This document shows, piece by piece, positions 36,366-46,592 of a DNA stretch of 64,000 bases. Under the pieces are notes generated by a model. The model was not told the DNA's origin and did no database searches. It saw only the letters and a program-made list of their open reading frames with translations. The translations under genes and the position numbers were made by a program. Source of the DNA: Gammaproteobacteria bacterium. Its GTDB lineage: Bacteria > Pseudomonadota > Gammaproteobacteria > Pseudomonadales > Halieaceae. The DNA lies in contig JAUHYL010000006.1 in assembly GCA_030426545.1 (NCBI GenBank), positions 1 through 64,000 of the forward strand, read 5' to 3'. How positions within the stretch are numbered: position 1 is the first letter of the stretch; each line of letters begins with the position of its first letter.

Positions 36366-38185
36366 GACAGTGTCTCTGCGAGTTTTGCGGGTAGGGTGAT
36401 GGGGCAGGACAAGAGTAGCTGTGCATAGCCCTTGCCCTGGGGGTCATTGCGGATGCTGGCGACGCCGCCGCCGCCGAGCACATCGTGTAGCAGAAAATTG
36501 ATGGCGTAGCTGCCCGGCAGTAGAAATCTCTCCACGCTGCCGCTGTCGGTGGATTGCAGAAAGTGCCGAAAGCGTGCCGTCACTTCCTGCTCCGTGAGCT
36601 GCGCCCAGATGTAGGGAAGGAACTCTGCCCGGCGCGCAATGATGCCGATGTTGGCCTTGTTGCCCTTGTCGCCGGAACGGCCCCAGGCGAGCTGGATCAG
36701 GGGGACTTCTACCGTTTCGTCGCTATCTTTGTCTGTTGAAGTTCCGCTCTCGTTCGCCATCGGCGCTTCTGGTCGCGGCAGTGTGCTGACATCCAGCGCC
36801 TCACCGTGTACCTCGTGACAGGGATGGCTTTTGCCCGCCAGCTGCACTTCCACGTCGACTTCAGCCTTGGGAATCGTGCAGGAAAAGAGCCGCACCACCG
36901 GGGAGGGGCTGGGGCGACTGCCGGCGAAACCGGAAAGCCCCGGCGGCGTGGCCAGCCCCAGTCCCACCGCCTCTTTCAGCAGAATGCCGATGCCTATGGC
37001 ATCCGGGTGCTTGGCAGCCAGTTTCAGTACCACTTCGCGGCTGCGATCAATCGCACTGAAATCGCCGTACTGACTCTCGGTGCCGAGTATTTCGATACTC
37101 GTCTCACTGAAGTCGGGCAGTTCGTGCGCTGAAAAGGTATTGCGGGCCGCCTGCAGTACCGCTTCGCCCAGCGTGCGCGCCTTGCGATCGGCATCGATAC
37201 CGTAAAACGTCATGTAGGTGCCACCGCGAAACTGGTCCGCAAACGTGGCGCTGACTTTGTAGGTGTCCGGGGCCGGTCGGCCGCTGGCGCCGCTCACGTG
37301 TACACGGTTTTCGCCTAACTGTTCCACGGTGGTGGTGGAAAAATCACACACCACGTCGGGCAGCATGTAAGCCTGTGGGTCACCTATTTCATAGAGCATC
37401 TGTTCGCAGACGGTGCCCACGGTGACCATACCGCCGGTGTCATCGGGCTTGGTGCAAACAAAGCTGCCGTCGGGAGAGATTTCGGCGATGGGATAGCCCA
37501 TATCGGCGAGGCCTGGTACCGCTTCCCAGTCAGTAAAGTTGCCACCGGTTGCCTGCGGGCCGCATTCAAGTATGTGTCCGGCAAGCGAGCCCATGGCGAG
37601 CTTGTCGTAATCCTCACGCCCCCAGCCGAACTCGTGAATGCAGGCGCCGAGCGTCACCGCGGAATCAACACAGCGCCCGGTGACAACGATGTCTGCGCCC
37701 AGATCCAGCGCCCGGGCGATCGGGAAGGCGCCGAGGTAGGCGTTGATGCTGAGTACTTTATCCGGATCAGGGAAACTGTCACCGCTAAACATTTCTGTGG
37801 CGGTTGCCAATTGATCCCTGGTATCCACGAGGTCATCACCGGCTACACAGGCGACGGTCAGGTCCAGCCCCTGCGCGTCAATCTCTGCCTGCAGCGCCGC
37901 GACGCAGCTGGCTGGATTCACGCCGCCCGCATTGGAAATCACCTTGATGCCACGCTCTGCTATCAGCTTCAGGTTAGGCTTCATCGCCGCGCTGACGAAG
38001 TCGGTAGCGTAACCGCGCGATTCATCTTTGGCGCGGGCGCGCGCCATGATGGACATGGTGATTTCAGCCAGATAGTCGTAGACGATGTAGTCCAGCTCGT
38101 CGGATCTGAGTAATTGCGGTGTGGCTCTGGCTGCGTCGCCCCAGAAGCCGCTGGCGCCGCCGATGCGCAGGAGTTGATCACTCAT
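36362..38185 (-). CDS. AtuA-family protein (DUF1446, acyclic terpene utilisation)
   Basis: 607 residues. N-terminal DUF1446 domain (IGGASGFWGDAARATPQLL, DYIVYDYLAEITMSIMARA, VISNAGGVNPASCVAAL, ADIVVTGRCVDSAVTLGACIHEFGW) and the C-terminal AtuA-like fold (PLIQLAWGRSGDKGNKANIGIIAR). AtuA is needed for citronellol/geraniol catabolism in Pseudomonas, but its reaction is not established. It heads an operon with beta carboxyltransferase, hydratase and alpha carboxylase. The Pseudomonas atuB, atuD, atuG and atuH genes are absent here, so the route may be shortened, use genes elsewhere or serve another isoprenoid-like acyl-CoA. Confidence 0.88.
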
Positions 38186-38328
38186 GGGGAGTTTCTCGGG
38201 GTCAATCGTTCAGGTTGCATGTTACTCAATGGTAGTACAGCTCACATGGGATAGTGCGCCAGGCCCATAAGACTTGGCGCCAGCGTGTGGCCCTGCAGTT
38301 TGTGAGATTCACGGCGCGCACTGCGCAG

Positions 38329-39207
38329 TTACTCGTCCCACCAGGGATAGAAGGATGGCATATCGCTGGAGGCCTTGTCGTTAAACTTCGGTGCGCGCTT
38401 TTCAAGAAATGACGCTACGCCTTCTTTGCCGCTATCCAGGCTGGCATAAAAAATGGCCAGGCTGTCTACCTTGTGCGCATCCAGCGGGTGCGGTTGGGCT
38501 GCATTGCGATACATCATCTGGCGCGTGAGCGCGATTGCCACCGGGCTGTGCTGGGCAATCCGGCTTGCGATTTGGTACGCCGCTTCCAGCAGATCTTCAG
38601 GCGCATGAACAGCCTTGACCAGCCCACCCTCCCTGGCCTCTTCGGCGCTGAGAATATCGGCGCTGTACAACCACTCCAACGCTCTGGAAATGCCGACAAT
38701 GCGAGGCAGGAACCACGTTGAGCAGGCCTCGGGCGTAATACCGATCTTGTTGAACACGAAACCAATCCGCGCTTTCTCTGAGGCCAGGCGAATGTCCATG
38801 GCGCAGGTCATGGTTGCGCCAATGCCCACGGCGGCACCGTTGATGGCGGCAATCACCGGCTTCTTGCAATTGAATATCGCCAGAGTGACGCGTCCGCCGG
38901 TGTCGCGCACGCCCTCGATGATTTCCGGGTCATCCAGACGCGTCTCCATGTCTTCCATCGTCGGTGAAAGCGACTCGTTCAGCCCGAAGACATTGCCCTC
39001 TATGGCAAGATCCATACCAGCACAGAATGCCTTGCCTGCACCCGTGACCACGATGGCGCGCACGTCGTCATCCTCTGATGCGCGCTCAAACGCGTCAATG
39101 AGTTCGTGCGCCATTTCAACCGTAAACGCATTCAAGTGATCCGGTCGATCAAGCGTCAGTGTGAGAATGTAGTCTGTCACCTCGTAGCGTAGAGTGTTGT
39201 AGTCCAT
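38329..39207 (-). CDS. Enoyl-CoA hydratase/isomerase family protein
   Basis: 292 residues from ATG 39207. Crotonase fold: LTLTLDRPDHLNAFTVEMAHEL, TGAGKAFCAGMDLAI, AINGAAVGIGATMTCAMDIRLAS and GFVFNKIGITPEACSTWFLPRIVG, with the Glu equivalent of the second catalytic glutamate in ITPEA. C-terminal FLEKRAPKF is typical. It probably hydrates or isomerises an enoyl-CoA; a retro-aldol or dehalogenase role cannot be excluded. It stands about 140 bases upstream of the AtuA operon on the same strand and may be part of the same catabolic unit. Confidence 0.88.
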   Translation of the reverse strand: MDYNTLRYEVTDYILTLTLDRPDHLNAFTVEMAHELIDAFERASEDDDVRAIVVTGAGKAFCAGMDLAIEGNVFGLNESLSPTMEDMETRLDDPEIIEGVRDTGGRVTLAIFNCKKPVIAAINGAAVGIGATMTCAMDIRLASEKARIGFVFNKIGITPEACSTWFLPRIVGISRALEWLYSADILSAEEAREGGLVKAVHAPEDLLEAAYQIASRIAQHSPVAIALTRQMMYRNAAQPHPLDAHKVDSLAIFYASLDSGKEGVASFLEKRAPKFNDKASSDMPSFYPWWDE

Positions 39208-39390
39208 GGCGCTCTCCGTTGGCCTGTTCTGATATCGAAAGAGGGGAAGAATACCGGGCTCGACTGCCCGTGGCGAGCGCGAGGTACCGCATTGAATGGC
39301 CTGTCTCCTGCTACACTGCACGTTCCGGCAGCGTCTTCGATGTGACGTCTCGCCGGGCAACACCCGTCCTGGTCGCAAGAGGCAGAAGCG

Positions 39391-39711
39391 GTGAAGCTTG
39401 TCTATACGCATGAGAATCGCCTGTTGGTGGAAAACGCCAGGAATATTCTCGAGTCGAAGAATATCGAGGTGGTCCTGAAAAACGAATTTGCACAGGGCGC
39501 CCTGGGCGAGGCTGCGCCTATCGAAACCTGGCTGGAACTCTGGGTAGTTGAGGATGACGCACAGCCGCTTGCCCGGCAGATTATTGAATCATCGCTCAGC
39601 CCGCCCGATGCGCCGGAGTGGGCATGCCCAAGGTGTAAAGAACGTAACGATGCTGCATTTGAGTTGTGTTGGAACTGTCAGTGCGAAAGCCCCTGGCTTC
39701 GAGATCGCTAG
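39391..39711 (+). CDS. DUF2007 protein with C-terminal zinc ribbon
   Basis: 106 residues from GTG 39391. Residues 1-70 fit DUF2007 (VYTHENRLLVENARNILESKNIEVVLKNEF), a PII-like fold annotated as a putative signal-transducing domain. Residues 78-96 (CPRCKERNDAAFELCWNC) are two CxxC pairs forming a zinc ribbon. Small cytoplasmic protein, role unknown. It lies 51 bases before a thioesterase gene. Confidence 0.85.
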   Translation: MKLVYTHENRLLVENARNILESKNIEVVLKNEFAQGALGEAAPIETWLELWVVEDDAQPLARQIIESSLSPPDAPEWACPRCKERNDAAFELCWNCQCESPWLRDR

Positions 39712-39762
39712 CGGGACGTATCAACGATTGGCCCTGGCCGCTCAGGGTGAAGGAGGCAACGA

Positions 39763-40227
39763 ATGAACAGTGCGCCCAGTGAAGCCTTGCGTAACATACA
39801 GCAAATGATCGACGGCCCGGCGAACCCGGATGAGGCGCCGCCGTTCGTGCGCGGTATGGACCTTTCCGATGTAGTGTTCAAATCGGTCGAGTTCGGCCGT
39901 TTTGAACTGGAGTGGACAGTGGGGGCGCACCTCACTCACTATGATGGAATTGTCCAGGGTGGCGTGATCAACGTCATTGCCGATACCGGGCAATCGTTTG
40001 CGTTTTACTCAACCAGCACCGAACAGGAGACCTACTCCACTTCGGAGTTTACGACACGCTTTCTGCGGCCGATAAAGGCCGATGATGTGATCGTTGTCAG
40101 CAGCGAAGTCATCAATCGCTCGAAACGCATGTGCATTATTGATACGCGCCTGGTGAACAAAGCGACAGGCAAGCTCTGTGCGATGGTCACCGGTAGCTGG
40201 ATGCTGGTGAACAGAGACTTCGTCTAG
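39763..40227 (+). CDS. PaaI-type hotdog thioesterase
   Basis: 154 residues from ATG 39763 with AAGGAGG upstream. Hotdog features: the HYDGIVQGGVINVIADTGQSFAF helix-strand block, which matches the PaaI catalytic HxGxxxxxxD region, and STSEFTTRFLRPIKADDVIVV. It should hydrolyse an acyl- or hydroxyphenylacetyl-CoA type thioester as a tetramer. It is convergent with a following enoyl-CoA hydratase gene across a small hairpin (40240-40258). Confidence 0.88.
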   Translation: MNSAPSEALRNIQQMIDGPANPDEAPPFVRGMDLSDVVFKSVEFGRFELEWTVGAHLTHYDGIVQGGVINVIADTGQSFAFYSTSTEQETYSTSEFTTRFLRPIKADDVIVVSSEVINRSKRMCIIDTRLVNKATGKLCAMVTGSWMLVNRDFV

Positions 40228-40239
40228 TCCTGCCTGCCA

Positions 40240-40258
40240 AACGCAGTTTCTCTGCGTT
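40240..40258. terminator. Short hairpin between convergent genes
   Basis: Seven-base stem AACGCAG / CTGCGTT with a five-base loop, filling the 30-base gap between the thioesterase stop and the convergent enoyl-CoA hydratase stop. No long T-run, so only a weak terminator candidate. Confidence 0.45.
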
Positions 40259-41061
40259 CAGTTGCCTTTGAAGTCGGGCTTACGTTTGGCGAGAAACGCG
40301 CTGGCACCTTCAATGGCATCCTCGGTTCCCTGCGTTAACAAAAACTGATCTGCATCCATAAAGCTGGTTGCATTGTCCAGGGCTCCGGCGCTCGTAGTGA
40401 TGGCGCGCTTGATCATCCGTGTCGGAATCGGCGGCATGGCAGCTACTTTTGTCGCGAGCTCCCTGGCTTTTTCCAGTGCCCCTCCCAGGGGGGTGACGTG
40501 GTCTATCAGCCCCCAGCGTTCGGCAGTTGGCATATCTATCGGTTCCGCCAGGATCAGCAGTTCCTTGGTTTTTGCCGGACCAATCAGGTGGTTGAAGCGC
40601 GGTACGCTTTGCCAGCTCATGTTCATGCCCAGCTTTAATTCCGGCACGTAGAATTTTGCATCCTGCGCCGCCACGCGCCAGTCACAGGAAACGGCCAGCG
40701 CCGCGCCGCCGCCGATACACCAGCCTTCGATTGCTACAATGGTTACCTGTTCCAGCGCTTCCCAGGCGGCGCACAGGGCGGGCCCTGTTTTCATCAGTTG
40801 CCTTTGTTCGGCCACCGTTTTCTTTCTGGCCTGTGCGTTCTCGGGGTCTCTGAGATCCATGCCGGCGCTGAACATCTCCGCAGTGCCAGACAGGATTACG
40901 GCGCTGAGCTCTGCGTCAGTTTGCAGTTGTTGTGCAAGCTCCGTTAACTCGCGCATCAGCGCATAGCTCAGGCTGTTCACTCTGTCGCCTGAATGAAAGC
41001 TGACTTCCAGGATTCGTTCTTTGCGCACCAGAGTCAGATATTGCCAGTCAGTTTTTATCAT
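40258..41061 (-). CDS. Enoyl-CoA hydratase/isomerase family protein
   Basis: 267 residues from ATG 41061; a second ATG at 41097 is in frame but adds residues outside the fold. Motifs: LEVSFHSGDRVNSLSYALMREL, SGTAEMFSAGMDLRD, AIEGWCIGGGAALAVSCDWRVA and FYVPELKLGMNMSWQSVPRF. The catalytic glutamate typical of hydratases is conserved in PELKLG, but the second-site glutamate is not obvious, so isomerase or other crotonase chemistry is possible. The C-terminal AFLAKRKPDFKGN is typical. It is divergent from the MFS transporter gene. Confidence 0.87.
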   Translation of the reverse strand: MIKTDWQYLTLVRKERILEVSFHSGDRVNSLSYALMRELTELAQQLQTDAELSAVILSGTAEMFSAGMDLRDPENAQARKKTVAEQRQLMKTGPALCAAWEALEQVTIVAIEGWCIGGGAALAVSCDWRVAAQDAKFYVPELKLGMNMSWQSVPRFNHLIGPAKTKELLILAEPIDMPTAERWGLIDHVTPLGGALEKARELATKVAAMPPIPTRMIKRAITTSAGALDNATSFMDADQFLLTQGTEDAIEGASAFLAKRKPDFKGN

Positions 41062-41243
41062 TGTGAAACCTGTTAGCTGCAGCGATTCAAATCGCATGCC
41101 CCTATCGAGGGGGTATGCGTATGGCAGGCATGTTATCCGTAGTCTGCTTTCATTCAAACCCGTATAGTGGCCAGTCCAAACATTGACCGCGTAACCTGTG
41201 GCCGTAGCCTTGGGCATGGCGAGGAGTACGCAGGCGGGTAGGT

Positions 41244-42557
41244 GTGACCGACGACATGAGCAACGAACCCCCACAACATCGACGTGTGGCAGGTTATGGC
41301 CTGTTCATGCTTACGTTGGTGTACGCGTTCAACTTTGTCGATCGACAGATTCTCGTCATTCTGCAGGAGCCCATCAAGCTCGAAATGGGCCTGAGTGATG
41401 CCCAGCTCGGTCTGCTCAGTGGCTTTGCGTTTGCCCTGGTGTATATCACCGCCGGTATTCCCATCGCGTATGTCGCCGATCGTAGCAATCGGCGCAATAT
41501 CGTTGCCCTGGCACTGACCGTGTGGAGTGGCATGACGTTCGTTTCCGGTTTTGCGCAGAACTACACACACCTTCTGCTGGCCCGTATCGGTGTCGGCATT
41601 GGAGAAGCTGGCGGCAGTCCTCCCGCCCATTCGATGATCAGCGATTACTTCCCGCCACACCGGCGTGGTACGGCGCTGGCCATCTATTCCACCGGCGTTT
41701 TCTTTGGCGTGTTTCTTGGCTTTGCGCTGGGTGGTGTGATCAGCCAGTACTACGGCTGGCGAGTCGCCTTCATGGCGGTCGGTCTGCCGGGAATACTGCT
41801 GGCGATTGTTCTTGTACTGACGGTGCGTGAACCGCTGCGGGGACGCTGGGAGTCAGCTGCCGAGGCTGCCTACAAGCCCACGCTTGCGCAGACGTTGCGG
41901 CACCTGCGTGCGCTGCGCTCGTTTCGGTTTATCGCGGCGGGTAGTGCGTTGGCTTCATTCGTCAGCTATGGCACAGGTAATTTCGCCCCATCGTTTATGT
42001 TGCGCAACCACGGCATGGAAATGGCAGAAGTGGGTATTGCACTGGCGGTGTTCGGTGGCGGGGGTGGTGTGCTGGGCACGCTGCTGGGCGGTTATATAGC
42101 CGACCGAAGGGGTGTGCATGACGCGCGTTGGTACCTCTGGACGCCGGCGTTGTTCGGGTTGCTGGCGATACCGGTGGGTCTGCCGTACCTGTTCATGCAG
42201 GAGACAGCCGTGGTGTTGGGCTTTATGTTCCTGACGACGCTTTGCCTGAACACTTCGATCGGACCCACGCTCGCGGTTACGTATTCCCTCGTCCCTCCAG
42301 GCATGCGCGCCATGACCTCCGCTGTGCTGTACTTTATTACCAATTTAATTGGACTGGGTCTGGGCCCGCTGGTCACCGGCTATTTGAGTGATACCTATAC
42401 CAGCTGGGCGGGCGAGGACAGCCTGCGCTATGCCATGCTCACCGTGGGCCTCATGGGTGCGCCGTCTGTTCTCTTTTACGTTCTGGCTGCGCGGCGATTG
42501 CAGTTTGATCTGCCGGTAGAGGGCGGCAGTGCCGGGCGAGCGGGCCCGCCCGACTAG
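41244..42557 (+). CDS. MFS transporter, spinster-like
   Basis: 437 residues with 12 predicted spans. The start FNFVDRQILVILQEPIKLEMGLSDAQLGLLSG and motif IADRSNRR-like AYVADRSNRRNIV, followed by GVGIGEAGGSPPAHSMISDYFP, identify the spinster-type branch of the major facilitator superfamily, common in marine proteobacteria with CoA-linked catabolic genes. The substrate (lipid-like or aromatic acid) is not predictable. GTG 41244 is used here; ATG 41256 is an alternative. It is divergent from an enoyl-CoA hydratase gene, which suggests a linked catabolic substrate. Confidence 0.88.
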   Translation: MTDDMSNEPPQHRRVAGYGLFMLTLVYAFNFVDRQILVILQEPIKLEMGLSDAQLGLLSGFAFALVYITAGIPIAYVADRSNRRNIVALALTVWSGMTFVSGFAQNYTHLLLARIGVGIGEAGGSPPAHSMISDYFPPHRRGTALAIYSTGVFFGVFLGFALGGVISQYYGWRVAFMAVGLPGILLAIVLVLTVREPLRGRWESAAEAAYKPTLAQTLRHLRALRSFRFIAAGSALASFVSYGTGNFAPSFMLRNHGMEMAEVGIALAVFGGGGGVLGTLLGGYIADRRGVHDARWYLWTPALFGLLAIPVGLPYLFMQETAVVLGFMFLTTLCLNTSIGPTLAVTYSLVPPGMRAMTSAVLYFITNLIGLGLGPLVTGYLSDTYTSWAGEDSLRYAMLTVGLMGAPSVLFYVLAARRLQFDLPVEGGSAGRAGPPD

Positions 42558-42575
42558 TTCAATGGGCGCGACGTG

Positions 42576-44033
42576 CTACGCCGCCTTTTTCCTGCGCCCT
42601 TTTTTCGCGGTTTTTTTCACCGACTGTGCGGCGGCAGCGTCGCGCAGTTCTTCAAAGCTCTCCTGCAGGCACTGCCGGTAAAATTCCGGATCGGGCATCA
42701 TGACGCGGCAGCTGGTGGCGCTGATAACAAACTGCCCGCAGTAGCTGCTGATCACGTGAAACAGGCCCAGGCCGTCCTGTACCGGCCCCGTGCCGTAGTT
42801 CGCCACCATTTTCGCGCCGGTGTTGTAGAGCGGAATGGGTGGCCCCGGTACGTTGGTAATGACACAGTTGAACTGGGGGCTGATGCGGTTCATCAGGCCC
42901 CAGCGACTCGCCAGCCTGGCCGCCTGCGCGGTCAGCATGGAGGGAATAAACTGCGTGTAGTCCGTCATGGCCTTGGCGCCAATGGCGTTGGTGAGTTCTT
43001 TGGCCCGCGTGCTGCCTTCGCTGACAGCTAGCAGGCGTTCGAAAGGCGCCTCGATATCGCTGCGAACCTGCACCGTCATGGTTGAAACGATGTTGCCGCC
43101 GGCCTTGTCCTTATCCGAGCGCACATTGATGGGCGCCATGGCTGCCAGCGATTTATCGGGGAGTTCCCCGTGGGCCTGCAGGTACTTGCGCAGCGCGCCG
43201 CCAACAATCGCAATGGCGGCATCATTCACCGTGGCGCCCTCGGCGGCGTTCTTAATGGCTTTGACATCGTCCAGGGGCACGTTGATCGCATTGAACACCC
43301 TGTGCGGAGAGACTTTGCCGTTGAAGCGGGTGCGGGGAATATCCTTGACCCTGCTCAGTTGGCCGCGCCTCACAGCTGCCATGGCCTTGGCCATGCCCGG
43401 CACAGAGTTCCTGGCGACGCTGACGAAGTGAAAAGGTTTGCGGATATTGTTCACCTGCGAGCGCAGCAGCAGCTCCAGTGTTGAGGGCTTGGAATCCACC
43501 GCGATCGTGGCAGAAGCGTGAGTGCGCTGATAGTCCGGGGTCAGGTCGTGAATTGCGGTGGTTAGTTCCATGCCAGAGGTGCCATCGACGGCGGCGTGGT
43601 GCGTCTTGGAAAACATGGCGAAGCAGCCCTCAGGTAATCCTTCGACGTTGTCCAACCCTTCGATGATGTACATTTCCCACAGCGGACGATGCCGATCCAG
43701 CGGTCGCGAGTGCAGCCTGGATATGAGAATGCAAAGCTGGCGCCAGTCGCCGGGCTTGGGCAGCGCGATGTGGCGGATATGAAACTCCGGGTCAAAAGCG
43801 CCATCGGTAACCCAGTAGGGATGATCGAGGCCCATTGGCACATCGAGCAGCTTCTGGGTCATCACCGGCATACTGAGTATGCGGCGACTGGTGTTTTCGA
43901 TGATCTCCTTGAAGCGGACCTTGCCGTCGGGGGCGGTGCTCTGGTCGTAGATCGACAGACCCGAAATGTGCATCGGGGCGTTGGGTGTTTCGAGATACAG
44001 AAACGAGGCATCCAGACCTGTTAGCTGACGCAT
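42576..44033 (-). CDS. Wax ester synthase/diacylglycerol acyltransferase (WS/DGAT)
   Basis: 485 residues from ATG 44033 with GAGGAGA upstream; the frame runs a further 13 codons upstream. The N-terminal LTGLDASFLYLETPNAPMHI, the catalytic HHAAVDG at residues 145-151 (HHxxxDG), the PLDRHRPLWEMYIIEGL block and the C-terminal NVPGPPIPLYNTGA are all family marks. It esterifies fatty alcohols or diacylglycerol with acyl-CoA to make storage wax or triacylglycerol. The C-terminus is Lys/Arg-rich. This points to carbon storage as neutral lipid. Confidence 0.93.
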   Translation of the reverse strand: MRQLTGLDASFLYLETPNAPMHISGLSIYDQSTAPDGKVRFKEIIENTSRRILSMPVMTQKLLDVPMGLDHPYWVTDGAFDPEFHIRHIALPKPGDWRQLCILISRLHSRPLDRHRPLWEMYIIEGLDNVEGLPEGCFAMFSKTHHAAVDGTSGMELTTAIHDLTPDYQRTHASATIAVDSKPSTLELLLRSQVNNIRKPFHFVSVARNSVPGMAKAMAAVRRGQLSRVKDIPRTRFNGKVSPHRVFNAINVPLDDVKAIKNAAEGATVNDAAIAIVGGALRKYLQAHGELPDKSLAAMAPINVRSDKDKAGGNIVSTMTVQVRSDIEAPFERLLAVSEGSTRAKELTNAIGAKAMTDYTQFIPSMLTAQAARLASRWGLMNRISPQFNCVITNVPGPPIPLYNTGAKMVANYGTGPVQDGLGLFHVISSYCGQFVISATSCRVMMPDPEFYRQCLQESFEELRDAAAAQSVKKTAKKGRRKKAA

Positions 44034-44213
44034 GTTGATGTCTCCTCGTGAAGTTTTGTGGAATGTCCCCATTGTAGCGCATGGCTGAACCTGCGAGGGA
44101 CTGAATGCAGGATAGAATCGTGGAACACGGGGTCAAAACGCCTGTGCTTTACATTATTCGTCTATCGGGGCAGTCTCCCGCTTGATGATCAGGGCTTGAA
44201 GGAGAATCACACC

Positions 44214-44570
44214 ATGCGTTACTACCGTTTGTTGCTTCTGCCACTTGTGCTCACCGGCTGCACCACCACGGATGAAATCATCATTGATGAGAAAGGGGTC
44301 AGCATGGCGGCCTATTCACAGGATCTGGCGGAGTGCCAGGAGTATGCGAAGGGCGTGAAAACCGGCGAGAAAGCAGCCCGGGGCGCGGCCTCCGGCGCGG
44401 TCGTGGGCGGCCTGATTGGCGCCATCGTCGATGGCAGTGGTGGGGCGGCAAAAGGTGCCGGCGTGGGCGCGGTCAGCGGTGGCGCGAAGGGCGCCAGTCG
44501 CGGAGAGCAGGATGAGGTGGGCGTGGTGAAAACCTGTTTGCGCGGCCGTGGCTACAGGGTGCTCAATTAG
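44214..44570 (+). CDS. Glycine-zipper lipoprotein
   Basis: 118 residues, ATG preceded by AAGGAG. Lipobox LTGC (Cys 16), then a glycine-zipper segment (AARGAASGAVVGGLIGAIVDGSGGAAKGAGVGAVSGGAKGAS region, about 60-98) and a conserved Cys near the end (TCLRGRGY). It resembles YMGG/Rick-17kDa-like outer-membrane lipoproteins that associate with membranes. It converges with and overlaps the AsmA gene by eight bases at their 3-prime ends. Confidence 0.82.
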   Translation: MRYYRLLLLPLVLTGCTTTDEIIIDEKGVSMAAYSQDLAECQEYAKGVKTGEKAARGAASGAVVGGLIGAIVDGSGGAAKGAGVGAVSGGAKGASRGEQDEVGVVKTCLRGRGYRVLN

Positions 44571-46434
44571 GCTTTGGCTCTGCGGCTTCTTGGTTATTGA
44601 AGAATTTGTTCAGTAGTTTCCCTGCCTCTTTCTCCAGTTTGCGTCGGCCCTCATTCACTACCGCACCTCGAAGAATTTCCTCTGTATCCACTTTACACCA
44701 GTCAACGGGTTCGCCTGCCAGGCTGCCTTTGCAGTTAACCGGGAAGTCGATGGCGGTCAGCCTTTTACTCACGCGACACGCCTTGTCCAGCTCTTCCAGT
44801 GTGGGTGATAGTTTCGCTTTAAACGTGGCGGAGAAATCCTGCGCCAGCAGGTTCAGGTCGCCTGTGCCGGTGAGTTTAAGGTGCTCGAGGTTGGCACGTA
44901 GCGGGCGCAGCGCGGCGCGGCCATCCTTGAGCTGAATATCTGCCGATACCTCGGTGAACTGTGTGTTTGCCGGGAACGTCGCCGTCAGTGCCTCCTGGTT
45001 GGTCAGGGCGACTGCGCGACACAACATGTGTTCGACGCTGGTGCCGTGCAGCACGATGTTGTCGGTGTGCAGCTTTATGGGCCCCTGCAGCGCTTCGACC
45101 AGTTCGTTTGCAGTGCGCCCGCGGCCATTCAACTCCCAGTTCACTGTCGCAGAACCGCTGAGCATATCTGGCGATGCTGCGTTTGCCATGGCCGCTGCCA
45201 GGTCGAGATTCTGCACCCCACCGCTGGTTTCGAGCACCGCCGTGTTGTGCCGGCCGTTGAATACGGCCCGGGCATCGAGCTTGCCGTTGTAGATATTTGC
45301 CGTCAGCGTGGAGAGTGTAACGACGCCTTCCACCGCGCGTAGCCGTGCCACGAGATCGGTCAGCTCGTACTCGCCGAAGCGTGCGGTGCTAACCTGCAGC
45401 CTGGCCCTGGTATCGATAGTGCGCAGCGCGTCCAGCGGCAGGGGTTCATCACCAGTACTCGCGGAACCGGGTTCTGCAGCGGCGGCCGCTTCCGGGCCTG
45501 CCAGGGCGAACAGCACAGGATCGAGTACATTCAGTTTCAAATCTGCATCGATCTGCGGGCTTTCGAAACTGGCATAGTGAACTCGTCCTTCACCCTGCAT
45601 ATCTGCCAGCTTGAGCGACAGATTCAGATCGGCTGTCTGTCGTGCGAGCAGCGCTGAGCCAGACGCTTTAACTCGCAAAGGTTCCGCAGTGGCGCCGGTG
45701 ACCGTTACGGCCAGTTCCCTGAAATCGATCTGCTCAGTTTCCTGTTGCACTTGCAGCTCGCCCGCGACGGCCACATCAATGTCCTGTTCGCCGGGGATAC
45801 GCAGTTGCAGTGCGATCGGAATAGGTTTGCCGTCAAGGTTGAGATCGCTGGCATCCAATGCAAGCAACTCGACAATGCTGGTGGTTTTTGCAACGGGGTC
45901 ATAACTTTCGATGCGGGCGTTTTTCACCTGGAGGCTGGAGACGCTCAGTGCCAGCGGCACCGCCAACGCGGCCTCGGCGCCGGCTGATTCACCCGCCTGC
46001 TGCTTGGCTTTCCTGCGTTGGGCGTAGTAGGCCTCCAGCTCTGCATCTGTGAATCCGCTGGTGTCCACCCGATCTTCTTCGGGCGCGGATTCGATTCTGG
46101 CGGTGAGCTGGTTCACTGCAATGCTGTCGACCTCGACGCTGCCGGAAAACAGGGGTGCCAACCTGACACCGATGCGGGCTTCGCCAATTTCCAGATCCGG
46201 CTGTTTCTTGTCCGGCAGTGTGATGGCCGCTTCGCTGAACGCTACACCCAACACCGGAAAGAAGGAGAGTGAAAGGTCTCCATCTACCGTGAGCGTTGCG
46301 CCGTTCTGTTCCTTGATGGCCGCCGCCGCAAGCTCGATGACTTTATCCTTGTCCAGAAACTGGGTGAGCAGCAGGTAGATGGCCAGCACCGCAGCGACGA
46401 GCACTGCGGCAACAATGGATAGGGTTCTGCTCAT
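44563..46434 (-). CDS. AsmA family protein
   Basis: 623 residues from ATG 46434 (GAGGTG six bases upstream). An N-terminal membrane anchor (LSIVAAVLVAAVLAIYLLL) and the AsmA domain (GATLTVDGDLSLSFFPVLGVAFSEAAITLPD, IGEARIGVRLAPLFSGSVEVDSIAVNQL) are followed by the C-terminal AsmA_2 region (NGKLDARAVFNGRHNTAV, MLSGSATVNWELNGRGRTANELVEALQGPI, LSPTLEELDKACRVSKRLTAIDFPVNCKG). AsmA-like proteins are bridge-type lipid transport proteins of the periplasm involved in outer-membrane phospholipid homeostasis. The C-terminal DxxCR/NCKG cysteines are typical. Confidence 0.92.
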   Translation of the reverse strand: MSRTLSIVAAVLVAAVLAIYLLLTQFLDKDKVIELAAAAIKEQNGATLTVDGDLSLSFFPVLGVAFSEAAITLPDKKQPDLEIGEARIGVRLAPLFSGSVEVDSIAVNQLTARIESAPEEDRVDTSGFTDAELEAYYAQRRKAKQQAGESAGAEAALAVPLALSVSSLQVKNARIESYDPVAKTTSIVELLALDASDLNLDGKPIPIALQLRIPGEQDIDVAVAGELQVQQETEQIDFRELAVTVTGATAEPLRVKASGSALLARQTADLNLSLKLADMQGEGRVHYASFESPQIDADLKLNVLDPVLFALAGPEAAAAAEPGSASTGDEPLPLDALRTIDTRARLQVSTARFGEYELTDLVARLRAVEGVVTLSTLTANIYNGKLDARAVFNGRHNTAVLETSGGVQNLDLAAAMANAASPDMLSGSATVNWELNGRGRTANELVEALQGPIKLHTDNIVLHGTSVEHMLCRAVALTNQEALTATFPANTQFTEVSADIQLKDGRAALRPLRANLEHLKLTGTGDLNLLAQDFSATFKAKLSPTLEELDKACRVSKRLTAIDFPVNCKGSLAGEPVDWCKVDTEEILRGAVVNEGRRKLEKEAGKLLNKFFNNQEAAEPKPN

Positions 46435-46592
46435 ATCGATCACCTCGAACGTTGCAGCAATTATAGGGTTTGATGGGGGCGTGAAGCGAGCCTGCAGACG
46501 TTCGAAATCGCGAGGCTACCTGTGGTATGTTGACAGCAAGCCATATCGGAACAATCTAATAAGTACCAGCTAACTGTATCGACGGGGCCTAC